From contig NC_091671.1 of the NCBI RefSeq assembly GCF_042453785.1, positions 7,696,001 through 7,760,000 of the forward strand: a stretch of 64,000 nt of DNA, given 5' to 3'. Numbering within the stretch: the stretch's first letter is position 1; each line of letters begins with the position of its first letter. The notes under the pieces were generated by a model that saw only the letters and a list, made by a program, of their open reading frames with translations, had not been told where the DNA came from and did not search any database. Below are positions 10,489 to 23,264 of the stretch, one piece after another. The position numbers and the translations under genes are program-made. Source of the stretch: Malus domestica (lineage: Eukaryota > Streptophyta > Magnoliopsida > Rosales > Rosaceae).

Positions 10489-13400
10489 TTAGTGACTAAT
10501 GCCCTTTTTTGCTTTAAGTGATTCAAGAGCCTTCTTGCGTAACTCAATCTCAAGTTTCTTCTGACCATCCTCCTTCTCTTCATTGTCATTTGAATGAAGC
10601 TCCCTCCTGCCTACATGTTCACCATCTGAAGCAGAAGCATCACTGTAATTCTTCCCCTTCATCTTCCCTGCACGACGTTCTTCTTTTCTGCGACGTCGCT
10701 CCTCACGTCTTCGGCGCTTCTTCTCCTTCCTTGATCTCTTTTCCTCTTTCTTTCTCCTTTTAGCATCCTTCCTCTCATCTATTTCAGAATCATTGCTGTA
10801 ATCATCATCTGAAGTAACTTCTTGCCTCTCTGATCTCTTATTCTTTCTTTTTCCCTTTTCCCCACCTCTGCATTTTTCACTTTCCTCGGAACCAGAATCA
10901 ACAATACCACTTCGATTACTATGATCAACCTTTTCAATGGATGAGTGCACAGATCCAGTTTTGCGATGCCGATCACTGTCCTTGGAATTTTTTGAATGAG
11001 AACGGTTCTTTTCATCAGACTTTCTACCCTCATCGGGATTTTGCATCTCACCACGTAGAGAGTCCTTATATATGGTTGGAGCCTGTTGTTGATCAGGACT
11101 TTCAGGAACCACCCTCCCAGAAGATTTGCCACTGTCAGGAGTGTAACAATGTCAGACCAACAAACTAAGTGCATCCAAGTAATCATGAATGCATGATAAA
11201 ATGTGTCCCAGGCATATTTACCTCTTCATCTCCTGCTCCTTGTTTCTTAAGTCCTTGTTATCCAGACGGTTTCGAGAGTACTCTTCCTTGTTACGAACCT
11301 TAGCAGGAGAGGCTATCAGCTTACTGATACCGGACCAAAAATCCAAAATTAGTAAAGATAAATTGAAAGAATGAAAATCTTCTAACGCTATGACAATTTA
11401 TTTATTTTGGACAAATAGTACTATGATAAATGATAAAAAAAAAAAAAGAATATCAATTTTGATAAATTTTCAAATTCAAATGTAACCTAGTATAGTTCAA
11501 TTCTTACTCTTCACTTATGTCTGGACTTCCACGACGAAGTTGTTGTTCTCTTGGTTTCCTTGGAGGACCTGAGCTAACATCATGAGTCATTTGCTCCCTT
11601 GGTCGTCTAACTGGACTCTCATCTGGGCTAGATAATCTTCTTCTAATGCAACATGAAATAGTAAGTACAAAGCTAATAAATTAATCAAAGACTAACGTGT
11701 TAGGATGCTGACTAGGATGATGACTCAGCATAATTAGTTAGCTGTATAACTGATAGTGGGCAGGAAAAATGGATTAGTTAGCTTGGTGGTTAGTAGGTAG
11801 TTTAGCAGCTAAGATAGCTGAGGGCTATATAAGGAAAACTGTAAGGAAGATGAAGGGTTGTTGTTCTAAAAGTTGGTTACTACAGATAATACATTGCTAC
11901 TGCTATTACATTGAGTAAGACGTGAAGCTTGGGTCTTAACATAAGGTCGTAAGATCATATGAATCAATCATGCAGCCAAGATGAATACCTCTTTTCTTCA
12001 CTATCACTTCTTACGCCTGGTGGAGATTCTGAGAGTAAACGAGACCTCACTGGTGATGGCGACAAATCTGGTGCTCTTTTACGCGAATCATTCCCATTCT
12101 TTAATTCCCTCTGCAATGACCCATACGAGCTAGACTGGCGTGGCACAGGAGAAATTTTTTCACGGGACCTGTAACATTGCTATTCATAAGATTGGCGTTT
12201 TTCTCATCATGCCTTATAAAGAATTATCTAAATAGGAAGCAAAGAACTATTGACAATATGCAACAGAAGCCCTTACAAGGAAAGCTTCTCCATAACTTAA
12301 ATCTCACAAAATGACTACAACTACAGAACTTCAATAATGTGCTTAAATCTAACATTCAATGCACCAAATGAAAGCCTATGGGACAGGAATAAAACAAACA
12401 GAATTCTCAAAAAAACTTAGTTATATAAACCTGGTTCTTTCTTGAGGAGATTGTGAGGGAGATCTCTGAAGCTTTGATGTTCTCCTGATTAGCGAGGGGG
12501 AACCATGTTGAATAGGAGATGAACTTCGATCATGCAGAGACGGAGACCTATGCGGAGGAGTTGGTGACCTCCTGCTGCGAACTGGTGACCTATGTTGCAA
12601 GGGAGACACATACCTGTTCCGTGTATTCAATGGGGATCTTCGATACGCCCGTCGTACAGGTGAGGGTGATCTGCGACGCACAGGTGAGCGAGATCTGCGA
12701 CGTCGCAAAGGAGAGGGCGACCTGCGACGCCGCACAGGTGAGGGTGATCTGGGACGTCGGACAGGTGAGGGTGATCTGGGACGTCGCACAGGCGAGGGTG
12801 ATCTGGGACGTCGAACAGGCGAGGGTGATCTGCGGCGCCGGACTGGCGAGGGTGATCTGCGGCGCCGGACTGGCGAAGGTGATCTACGGCGCCGGACTGG
12901 CGAAGGTGATCTGCGGCGCCGGACTGGCGATGGTGATCTGCGGCGCCGGACTGGCGATGGTGATCTGCGGCGCCGGACAGGTGATGGTGATCTGCGGCGC
13001 CGGACAGGTGAAGGTCTACGCCAATATGGAGAACGTACTCTACGCCGATACGGAGAGGGTGATCTTTGTTGGGAATTTGATCTAGATCTTTGCCTGGAAT
13101 TACGTGATCTTCCTCTTGGGGAGGTTGATCCCTCTGGCGAATGCCTCTGAACAGTTGTAATAGGCCGTCTAGGTGGAGAGCGATCACTCCTATCAGAAGA
13201 AATGGATCGTCTCAATGCTTTTGGTGACTTGGAAATACTTCTTGATCGGTGTCTTTCACTAAACAATTATAAATATAGTGAGATTCAAAAAAATCAGGAA
13301 ATCTAAAATCGAATTATCAATGATACATGAGAAACACTTGATAAAGGCAATATCTCAAAAAAAATGTTAACTCCAGTTAACAAATGAAACTCAAAACAGT

Positions 13401-15338
13401 AAAACCTTCAAGCAAGAGAATAAATTACAAGTTTATTCTTTTCAATAACAAAACATACTCGGCATAACTTTTGGCTTAGAATGTGACCTACTAATGGACC
13501 TACAAGGTGGACCTTTGTTTAAAAGAACTGAAATCTAAATTTTATTCGCTCTACAGCAACCAATCAGTGTATTGAAGATTAATGACAGAAAATGATAGTC
13601 AAGATAATTACCGAGGAGACAAAGATGAATTTTCAGAATTTGGAGATCTGGAAACCCTGCAGGAGATTACACATAATCTTTAGAACAACTTTGTGGATTT
13701 TACACTGGAAAATTAAAGAAAGAAAAAAAGTGATAGAACTTTCACATCAGATCATGTAGACAATCAAACCATATGTGCCTACACTATTCCATATATTTAA
13801 AGAACAAGAAAGTAAAGCATAAGTGGACAAATGATTACTAATACTGAAAAGAAACAATTCCCATATAGAGAAAAGTTTTTATGCATGAGTGCAAAGCATA
13901 GTTAGACAGCAGACGAAACAACAGAACTAATGAATGGGTAAAACAATTCTGAATTTCTTACTTGTTCCTTGCCTTCACACCAATCCTCTTTTCAGCTCCT
14001 CTTTCATCCTCATAACAATCATTTGAATCCCTTGGCGACATATGCTTTGTGCTTGGCTCCAATGCAGCACTGTTTGCTTTCTTGTCAGCCCCTTCTTCCT
14101 ACAGTAGTTTGAGGAAAAGGAATGAACCCAAATAATTGCAGAAGCTAGCTGAATTCATGAAAACACAAACGGAAGTTAAAACAAAACAACCGAGCTCTAG
14201 AGAATGGATCTCCAGCATGAAATATTATTACCATCTTCTTCAATATCTCTTGTTGATCTATCCTCTCCTTCTCTTTCTTTCTCTGAATTTCACTTGCAAA
14301 CCTGTCTGCCTCCTCCTGCAAGAATCCATAACACGATATCATTAAATAAAGCTGAATCATCTCAACAGACTTGGAACACAATGTGAAACTGAAAATATAA
14401 TAACCTTCTTTTTCCGTGCTTCTTCTTGTTTGGCATCTAAAAACTGTTGAGGAACGCCACTAGCATTGTTCTGCGCACTGATAAGCAGCGTCCAAAGCTC
14501 TTTCATAAACTTCACAGTGTTTTTCTCCATAAATCCAGTAAGCGAGATTTGAATCTCCTTCCCATTCACCACCTGCGAGTTGTAGCAAACAGATGCAGTT
14601 CAAACAACATTACTCTTAACCACAAACGCACAAAACCGGGGCTCTCATACCAACAAATCTTAACAATAAATTATCAAAATTACCACAAGCTGAAACCTGG
14701 GTGAAGGGAAATGACAGGAATTTATATAGTTCACCTTCATTATTAACTAGACATACTTGTGCATTCGAACGAAAAGTGATAAACAGTACCTATCAGCTAG
14801 TCTCACCCCATGGACAAAGCACTAAACATGTAAAGCATTAAATTACCTTTCCTTCCAAAAGACCATAGATAAAGTTGATGAGAACTTCATCTTCGAATCC
14901 GAGAAGCTCCGTTACTCGATTAGCAATCCACGGGCGCATAACATCCATACTCACCTTCGTTATATCGACCTACAACACACCATTCATGCACAATTAACCA
15001 CAACAATAGGTCACACCCGATTTCATCAACACTTAAGCAATACCCCATTCTTAAAAATTAACAAATTTTATATGCGAATTGAAATTTCGATTAAACTGGA
15101 ACAAAAAATTAGGGGAAAGAGACAAACCAAATGTTCCAATTCAGGTGCAAATTTCTGAGATTTCATCAGCTTCGCTTGCTTATTGGAAAACCTAGTGTCC
15201 TGATCAGCGGACGTACCCTGAACAAACACAATCCAAATTAATCGATCAGTAAATTTGGGGTTTCTGAATGAGAAGATCTGGGGTTAGGTAATTGAGACGA
15301 AATCAGATACAACTTACCCTGAAAAACCCACCAGACAT
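10489..15338 (-). CDS. PWI-domain SR-related splicing factor, SRRM1/SRm160-like
   Basis: Twelve exons on the minus strand: 15338-15318, 15217-15128, 14969-14847, 14572-14405, 14315-14232, 14098-13962, 13656-13612, 13258-12431, 12168-11989, 11642-11508, 11323-11222 and 11131-10489. They close in phase to 851 codons plus stop. The protein starts MSGGFFRGTSADQD and carries a PWI domain (about residues 25-110; the signature is in MRPWIANRVTELLG and VNFIYGLLEG-type text). A charged linker and a very long RS/RSPSPV-rich region follow, then a Lys/Arg/Glu-rich tail ending KAKKGISH. PWI proteins bind nucleic acid, and SRRM1 acts as a splicing coactivator linking SR proteins to the spliceosome and exon-junction complex. 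Exon 8 holds a 27-bp minisatellite (annotated separately) and intron 9 a solo LTR. The single-exon RS block and the PWI exons agree with plant homologues such as At2g29210 (from memory). Confidence 0.92.
11698..11941. mobile_element. Probable solo LTR in an intron of the SRRM1-like gene
   Basis: A 244-base segment begins TGTTAGGATG and ends CTTAACA, so it has TG...CA termini and short inverted ends (TGTTA/TAACA). It is flanked by TAACG (11693-11697) and TAAGG (11942-11946), a 4/5 match to a 5-base target duplication. A TATA-like GCTATATAAGG lies near 11825. It sits between exons 9 and 10 and does not disturb either splice site. Copia-like affinity is a guess from size and ends. The imperfect flanks suggest moderate age. 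Confidence 0.55.
12649..13020 (-). repeat. 27-bp coding minisatellite encoding RRRSPSPVR
   Basis: Within exon 8 of the SRRM1-like gene about 12-13 consecutive 27-base units encode the nonapeptide RRRSPSPVR, with variants RRPRSPSPV and RRRRSPSPL. At the DNA level the units differ at only a few positions, so the array is homogenised and length polymorphism between individuals is likely. Each unit is a multiple of three, so unit gain or loss keeps frame. Confidence 0.9.
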
Positions 15339-16347
15339 TTTTTAGGGTTTGCGATGAAAGCTCAAAGATTTCGGCGGTTGAAGAAGAAGACTTTCTGTAT
15401 GGAATGAGGAGGGAGAGAGGGGGAGATGGTAGCAGAGCGAGGGGTGTGTGGTTTGAGCTTTACGCGAGGTGTGTGTGTGTGGGCGGCAGTGGGAGAACTC
15501 TCTCTCAAGGTCGGTAGGAGAGATTAGCCGCCAAATGCCCTAATTCATAAAGTATATATCCTTACAATTACAATATCTATTCTTATCCACGCTCATTTTA
15601 ACTTTTCATAAATCTCTTAATTTTTAGTCATCAAATCAATCAAAAAAAATTAATAAAAGTGTGTAAAAAAGTGAAAAAGGGCGTGTTCTTCAAGCACATT
15701 TTTATTAATCTTTGTCTTCTTCAGTTTATTCAATATAACGATCGAATATTAAAATAAGTGAGAGATAAACATAAGTAACATCATATTTTTAACAAATGCC
15801 TCAACATTGTCCCACTCTTCAATCTTGCCTTCAAGCATCTCATAAATCACACAATACCTTGAGTCCAAGGGAATTGCTTCTCATTTACATTTTTTTCTTC
15901 TGAATAAACGATATTATCTACGCTAAAAGAGTGGGGGAGAGGGCTAGCCTTACAATGGGTTAGCAATAATGTGGTTTAAATTCGTCTTTGACAATAATCG
16001 AACTTGAAACCTCTCACTGTGTGATAATCGAACCTGAAATGTTTACAGGTGAAGAGAAATACCAATAAATCATAGTACTAAGTGGCTGCTTCTCGTTTAC
16101 TTTGATTTACTATATAAATTCCCTGTAAAAAGAACAGCCAACGTTCTTCCCTCATCTCTAATAAATGTGATAAGAAAATATAACTTCAGCCAAAAATGTT
16201 TTACTTACAATGTTGCAGTTGTCGATTGCGTTTAATAAGTATACATCACATATCAAAGAGAATTGTTTAAGCATGTGTTTGATTGTAAGCCTTGTAGCCT
16301 TGTGTTTACTAATTTTCTGTTGTCAACAAGTAGCTAGCTAGCCCTCC

Positions 16348-16563
16348 TTAGAGTTGAGCAGCGAATTCTCTGACAACTTTAGCGGCGTTCTTTGCTCGTC
16401 GCAGTGAATGTTCCATTTTGTCGTCCTTGGGCTTAAAGGTTGTGATATAGGAATTGTAATGAGGTGCAACATGGGAAACGATACATGGCCAATTGCTTAC
16501 CCAACCCATCGGGCGCCTTGTAATGTTTGGCAACTCGTTTATCTTGATCGGATCTTGTATCAC
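16348..16563 (-). pseudogene. Short coding-like remnant, unrecognised
   Basis: A 71-codon minus-strand frame contains the text GWVSNWPCIVSHVAPHYNSY and ends DKMEHSLRRAKNAAKVVREF plus AAQL. The composition (Trp, Cys, His, charged helix at the end) looks protein-like rather than random, and a MITE lies immediately upstream. I do not recognise the family. There is no obvious promoter or partner exon, so this may be the tail of a decayed gene or chance. Confidence 0.25.
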
Positions 16564-16574
16564 ACTTTTAGAGG

Positions 16575-16754
16575 AGTAAGATTCTCTCCCCCTTCTAATT
16601 CATCTTCCTCTTCATCCCCTCTTATTTAAATTGTTGCGATTACTTCACGTCTATATCTTGTTTTGAATTTTTTATATAGAGAATAAGGCAAAAGGGAAAG
16701 TGTGGGAGGAGGGGATGAAAAATGATGGTAATAGGAGGGGAGAGAATCCTACTT
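16575..16754. mobile_element. MITE with about 45-50 bp terminal inverted repeats
   Basis: The left end AGTAAGATTCTCTCCCCC and the right end GGGGAGAGAATCCTACTT are reverse complements with few mismatches. The complementarity continues inward for about 45-50 bases (CATCCCCT against AGGGGATG). The whole is about 180 bases with an AT-rich centre and no coding capacity. I could not define a target duplication, so the superfamily is left open. Confidence 0.75.
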
Positions 16755-17979
16755 CATTTTTGGAATCTTAAAGATGTTTATGACCAAGCATTGGGTGCCT
16801 TTGAAACAAATTTTATACTACTTTCTTGTGATATATTTTGGAGGGCAAATGAACAAACCTTAGTACTACAATATTGTGATTTTTTTGTTCTCATAAATAA
16901 GTGGTTTTTAAAAAATAAAAAAAAAGGTACGAAATTTCATTCATTGATAAAATGACATTATAAAAACATATTATGAATAAGTCGGCCCCAAAAAGGTCCT
17001 TGCAACTCAAGTCTAAACTCGCAAAACAATGAGTAGAATTTATGAACTTGTTCAAACTCATCGAGAACCACAAGATTATACAAATTGATATAAGGACATG
17101 TGAGAACAAACTTACAAAACCATTAAATTTCATGTTACATGAAGATCATGTGAGAACAAAATCTTAAATCATAAATTGGGACAAGGAATACGATGTCAAT
17201 GAGTCGACCGCATCACCTACTCAACGCCACAATTCCAGAACATTGAGTGAAGTAGATCCAACAAATCAAACAACTCCACCCTTAACATATAGATCCAAAA
17301 GAGGTAGCACACCAAAAAGAATATAAAAATCAAGCAACTCTTCTATAGGGAGCAATCAAACTAGCACACTTTCCTAAAAAGAGAAAACAAACCAAATTCC
17401 AATACAACTCTTGAAAATTATTAATAAGAAACAAAAAAATTAAAAAAGATAAAATCATGTCACCGCTCCACTTCCTCACGACATCCAAAAGCCATATCAG
17501 AGCATCGACTAATCTCAAATTGTCATTATGGCTAAACCTGATCCCGAGGCAATTCGAGATGTTTCATGGCTTTAGCTTCCCAACATCAAAGGTGATAACT
17601 GGATAAAAAACTTTGTGTTATCTGTGTGCATGAGCCAAAAGGTGAACTATCACGGTAACTACGACGTTTCAGGGCAACAATTCAAGACCAAATAAAGTAA
17701 AGAGAAAGTGAGAGTGAAGAAACCAATAATAATTTTAAGAAGATTGTCGCTGACGTCTAAACTAAAAGCATGGACTGGTAGCACAAAATTTTCCTTTGGG
17801 TTAAATTCAATTCCCCTAAATAGAAATTATAATAGTTGATTCATTACGTGACTTAGCTCATCTTATAACCGGTGTAAATGATATCGTTGTATCGAATAAC
17901 CATACATAATAAAAATCAAAACTTGAAGAAGAAAAATCTGCATATAGCCTATGGAGAATAAGATTTAAGCTTAGTCTCT

Positions 17980-18002
17980 CACGTGCAGATTTCGCCACGT
18001 GG
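17980..18002 (+). promoter_or_regulatory. Paired G-box elements in the TFIIA-L promoter
   Basis: CACGTG at 17980-17985 and the palindrome CCACGTGG at 17995-18002 lie 10 bases apart, about 310 bases before the TFIIA-L start codon. Such ACGT cores bind bZIP and bHLH factors. Spacing and proximity suggest function, but this is inferred. Confidence 0.5.
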
Positions 18003-18310
18003 ACCGACTCATGTAATCGGATGCAAACCTATTTATATTCCACTCTTTAATCTTCATTTCCCGTCCGCCCCTCTCTCTTCCTTTCTCCTCGCTGTCGACC
18101 TCTATCCTCCGCCGTTGTCTCTTTCTCTCTCTCTTCTCTCTCACACTCACACTCCCCAAATCCAAACCCTAATTACATGTTAGGTCTTCAAACTCGTATC
18201 GATTATCTGCGCTGAAAGTTTCTGTGCCCCGATTCTCCCGGGAAAGCTTCGATTCGATTTTGCCTTTTGCTTGACGAGAATCGGAGGTAGGCGGAGCTGA
18301 GATTTCAGAG

Positions 18311-20359
18311 ATGGCGGCCTCCACGAGCAGTGTCTACGTTAGTGTTATTGAGGATGTCATCAACAAGGTCCGCGAGGAATTCATGAACAACGGCCCCGGG
18401 GAAGACGTTCTGAAGGAGCTTCAAGGAGTAAATTCAATTTCCGATTTCAATCTTCATGTTTTTGTTTTCGTTTTCGATTGTTTGAATTCTGCATGTTAAT
18501 TGAAGATTAGGTTTTTTTTTATTGTGTTGATAGATTTAGGGTTTTCTGGCGGAGTGGTTCTAGAGTTCGATCTGATCCATTTCTAGGGTTTTGAATTATG
18601 CGAGGATTAATTGTTTTGTTGGGACGCCATTAAAGAGCTACGGTATAGCTAATTTTTGAATTTGGGGTAAATTTCAGATATGGGAAGCGAAAACCATGCA
18701 GGCTGGTGTAGTAAATAATCCTATAGAGAGGTCGGCAGCAAAGGGAACACCTGGCAGTGGTGTTACTCCAGTTCACGATCTCAATGTACCGTATGAAGGG
18801 ACCGAGGAGTACGAAACTCCCACTGCTGAGATACTCTTCCCTCCAGTGAGATTTTGCTGTGTTTTCTTATTCTATGTTTGTAATCAAAATCTTCTCTTAA
18901 ATAAGTTACATTACATTGTTGATGTGGGTTCATTGGAATGTTAGACGCCGTTGCAAACCCCAATTCCTGCAACCCCAATTCAAACGCCTCTACCTGGAAC
19001 TGGGGACAACTTGTATAACATCCCTACTGGAGGTAGTGACTATTCTGCAAACGAGTCCGGTAGCAGTAATGGTGGTGTCAATGCAGAGACGAAAGGTGGA
19101 AGACCTAGCGCCTACATGGTAAACACGCAATGAAATTCTCTCACTGGTTACTAAATACTACCAACTCTCTTTGCTAATCAACAAATATGAAATATCAAAG
19201 TACCTTGAATGGTTAGTAATTATTTATTATAAATTGCAAAGCTAAGGATAGTGCGGTGATTATATTACATCACTTTATGTAATTTTATGTTCATACTCTC
19301 TCTTTACACACACGTTTCTTGTGATAAACTTCCAGTAATACTGTATTGGTATAAGAGTACCTAAATTATCTTTGTTCTGTTTGCAGCAACCCCCTTCTAC
19401 TTGGATGAACCACCGCCCCCCTCTTGATGTTAATATTGGTAAGTTGGATGGTATTGTTGGATAGAGCTTTACTCTCGAGAGTTCTGTATTAATTCACATT
19501 TTATTGGTGTAGCTTACGTGGAAGGGCGGGATGAGGTAGATAGAGGGGCCTCTCATCAACCCCCAACACAGGTAATGCCTGCTATTATTTACAATTTCAA
19601 ATTGCAGAAAATGGACTGGTTTCTGGGTATGAAGAAAAATCATGATTAAAGAGTTCTGAATTTCTTTGGTGTGTATTGCTCCTTTCAGTTTCTTCTTATG
19701 TTTTTCACTTGGTCTTTGTCAAGGAGATACAATCTAAATTAAGATGGTGTTGTTGAATTACCATTATAGTTGGTCATTATCGTAATGTTGAAGAAAATTT
19801 CAGGACTTTCTCCAGATGAATTCTGCAAAGCGAAAGCGTGAAGATTTTCCTGCACAGTATCAAGCTGGTGGCTTTATACCCCAGCAAGATGGAGCTGGAG
19901 ATGCTGCACCTGAGAAGTTTGAGATTGAGGTTTCATTTTCCTGCTTTTTTCCCTTAACTTCCTAACAAGATTGGTGTGGATGGTCTGATGATCATGATGT
20001 CATACATTTTTCTTTAGCATTCATCCATTGTATCAGTGAAATTTTTTATTTATTTGAATCTCCGGATGGGTATCTATGCTTTGTAAAATCTAAGACTAGA
20101 TTACTGGCATTTGAAAATATGAAGAAAATGTGACCTGAGAATTCTTTATCCAATGAAATACAAATTATCTCAGGCTTTAACTGAACTCAAATCTTTAGGT
20201 GACTTGTATATTTTGGTGGGACATGGTTTTGGACGATTTAATGAGCTATAGAGGCTGGATTAGGCGGTATGGAATAACTGGCATAAACTGTTATGCAATA
20301 ACTGGCATAAACTATTATGTAATAACTGGCATTGTTCAGTCATATGTGATCACTCAAAA

Positions 20360-20434
<75 letters not shown>

Positions 20435-23264
20435 TTCATTTCGTGAAGCTGAGGTTATTCTTCTTTCTTTCTTTCTCCTTTGGTGAGTTATAAGTGTATT
20501 CAGTTGTTAGGAATAAAAGGTTACCTGGAGCAAGTCTGCCCGTACAGGATTTATAAGAAAAGGAGGGAAAATTGATTGCTTGAGACTGTTTTTGTCATTT
20601 TCTATTCTTGATTTGTTCTTTCATGCCAATGGTCCCTCCGGTTTTGTATTGTTTTATAAATTAATTTGGTCAATAAATTTTGTTTCTTGAGGAAAAAAAA
20701 AACTGTTTTCTCATAAAAGCATAAAATGGTTGGCTTGGCTATATGAAATTTTTTGTCCCATTCATTTGTGCACTCACTGGAGCAGTATAAAATTTGAAGG
20801 AAAATTATCTGTTTATTTTATGAAATGATTTGATTGGGGTTGATGGCCTTGCAAGTATAGGATGTGTTAAAAGTGGAAAAGATTCGATTGGGTTTGTGGA
20901 ATTGCTCAATTTCCGGTGAATGTTAGCACAAGTAGGATGTGCTAAAAGTGGAATTTGAAAGGTAGAAAAATCATGAATGATTCTAATGGAAATGTGCTCA
21001 AAGAAGGACAAAGGTGTATTTTCGTTGCTTTGGAAAGCCATCTTCTCATTTATGTTAGATATTTGTTTCTCTTTGGGCTAGTTTTGTAGGTTTTGTCACA
21101 GTACCTGTTGTTCAACTTAGGACTTGGACTCAAATGGTCTCTTATATGATGATCACTGTTATTGCAATTTTCTTTTGCAAGTGATTTCTCCTTTATGGTC
21201 TAATAGTTTTCCGTGTCATGGGAATATAGTTTATATTTGTAGCTGTAAAATATGGGTGGGATCACTGTTGTTTATCTTTCTCTTTCCGACCAATTAAATA
21301 AAATGAGAAATTACATTTGCAACTTAGCTAGCAATAAGGCTGCAAATATTCCAGGCAGGCCCGCAAGTTTTCAATCTTGGCACTTTATTTAGATAAAACT
21401 ATCTTCTGCACTTCACAGTGGTATGTGACTAGTCATATCTTTAGGCATTTAAGTAACTTAATACTTTTTTTACATATATTATGTATTTGTTGGAGTAATA
21501 CACTGTTGCTACTATTAGTAGTTCTTTCTTTATCTTTATGAATTCAAGTTATCCAGAGCATGGAAAAACACTTATAAACCAGCAAGTTTTGCGTTTAGTC
21601 TTTTTGTTATGTGTTCTTTAATCGTTTATGATAAACTTTCAGGTCAGTGGAGGGAGCACTTCTATTGCCAGTCGTGCATGGAGTGAGATGTTAACTCGTG
21701 TACGAAGTTCAACTCCCAAGATTCCTCAACTTGATGGTCCAATTCCTGATCCTTATGATGAGCTTTCTACTCCCAATGTAAGGACTGTTCTGAAATTTTT
21801 ATACATATCACAAATTATTTGCTTATATAGTGTATTGCCTTCTATAATATATAATCTTAGAGTTACACATACAAGTGGCTGCCATTGATCTGCATTCCGC
21901 TGTTTTGTTGGTTTACGGAGGTTGATTTTCCCTCCCTTTGGCAAACAAGAGTGTGTTAATGTGGGAATTGGCATCAAATTTGTATTCCTTTTATTTTTCT
22001 CTACCTTTTTGGCTAAAGATCAAGTGTAGTATATGTCCTTATCAATTTAATATTTGATAAGTGGTCCACATGGTATTAAATTCATTTATTCTAGGGCCCA
22101 CCAGGGTGACTTCCATTGGGGATTTTAAGTGTCGCCCATGCAGTGCACTATTGCCTGGAGGACCCTAACTTGAATTATTGAGTGGGAAGAAGTCTGGGAC
22201 TTATATATATAAGTATTCAACTTGTAGTTTACACCCCTAAATGAGTCAACTGTGATATCAATGGTCAAGGACAAATGGTGCATGTCTTTGGATAGAGTAC
22301 TAGGATCTTGGATTTTGTTTTCTCTTGTTTGGATTACGTCGAGGGTTTTACTTGGTGGTTCATATTTTGGTTCTGGACTCTAGCCAGTCTCTTGCCGGGT
22401 ATTAGTAGCCAGTATCTCTTTAACCCTTGACTTAATGTCTAAAGTCTCTGAAGTATAAATTTTAGATGTATGTCATTTCTTTATCCGATAAGTTGTGTTT
22501 CGTTATTTTCACTGTCCCTCTTTCTGCTCTACTCTGCTCTGCATCTGTTCTTAATATTTGATCATTTTCTTTTACTTACTAACTGTTGCCTCTTCCTCCC
22601 CTTTCCCTACAGATATACAATTATCAAGGAACTTTCAATGAAGACTACAATGTTGCCAGCACACCTGCTCCCCATGGTAATCTAGTGATAAACTTATGAA
22701 CATTGTGGTTACCGTAGGAGTGGATAAGTTTAGTGTTGTAAATCAATCTCTGTGATGTTGAGGCCTCCTTCTCTCATCATTTTTTAACCTCCAGATATAC
22801 CTGTGAGCACTCCAGCTCCGGTTGTTCAAAATGATTTGGGAGATGATGACGACGATGAGCCCCCATTGAATGAAAATGATGACGATGAGTTGGATGATGT
22901 GGACCAAGGAGATGAGCTTAACACAGCACATTTGGTTTTGGCCCAGTTTGACAAGGTGTCTCTCTCACTGCAGCATTATGGCTATAATATTTAGGCTCGA
23001 TATGGGTTTTCAATTTTCTTTCTCAAATATGACTAACAACTGTCTTCTTGTGTACTTGGTTGGGAAGGTAACGCGCACCAAGAGCAAGTGGAAGTGCACA
23101 TTGAAGGACGGCATTATGCACATAAACAACAAGGATATTCTCTTCAATAAGGTAAAGTGTACTTTAAAGGGTTGATATTCTCCATTCCTTTTCTTCTTGT
23201 TATCCTCGTGACCTTTCTTTTGGAATGCTGCCTTTTACAGGCAACCGGAGAATTTGACTTCTGA
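18311..23264 (+). CDS. TFIIA-L: Transcription initiation factor IIA large subunit (alpha/beta)
   Basis: Eleven exons: 18311-18427, 18678-18845, 18945-19118, 19387-19438, 19513-19571, 19804-19929, 21643-21777, 22613-22676, 22795-22955, 23068-23151 and 23241-23264. They join in phase to 387 codons plus stop, close to the Arabidopsis protein. The N-terminus (YVSVIEDVINKVREEF, LKELQGIWEAK) is the conserved helical part that pairs with the small subunit. The centre is a Pro/Thr-rich linker, then an acidic stretch (LGDDDDDEPPLNENDDDELD). The C-terminus (RTKSKWKCTLKDGIMHINNK and GEFDF) is the beta-barrel half that contacts TBP and DNA. The protein stabilises TBP on TATA promoters for RNA polymerase II. 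A QLDGPIPD segment before the acidic region resembles the Taspase-type processing site of animal TFIIA. Intron 6 (about 1.7 kb) holds simple repeats. Confidence 0.95.
20273..20333. repeat. 24-bp tandem repeat, about 2.5 units, in TFIIA-L intron 6
   Basis: AATAACTGGCATAAACTGTT plus ATGC repeats twice, with two differences (AATAACTGGCATAAACTATT plus ATGT), and then partially a third time (AATAACTGGCATT). It is intronic, with no sign of function. Confidence 0.85.
20364..20431. repeat. (CT)n microsatellite
   Basis: About 34 uninterrupted CT dinucleotides in intron 6 of TFIIA-L. It is likely to be length-polymorphic. Confidence 0.97.

Larger units (their letters stand above)
15339..18310. other. 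Divergent intergenic region between SRRM1-like and TFIIA-L
   Basis: The two flanking genes are transcribed away from each other, so both promoters lie here. 15339-15540 is the GA/GT-rich leader side of the SRRM1-like gene and 17980-18310 the promoter and leader of TFIIA-L. Between them are a MITE (16575-16754), a possible gene remnant (16348-16563) and AT-rich sequence (about 16880-17800) in which I recognise nothing. Confidence 0.5.

Noticed and set aside
12519-13187. Two long frames (188 and 186 codons) in other frames over the SRRM1-like RS repeats
   Set aside because: They arise from the 27-bp minisatellite, which repeats any stop-free frame; the minus-strand RS frame has correct splice sites and known homology.
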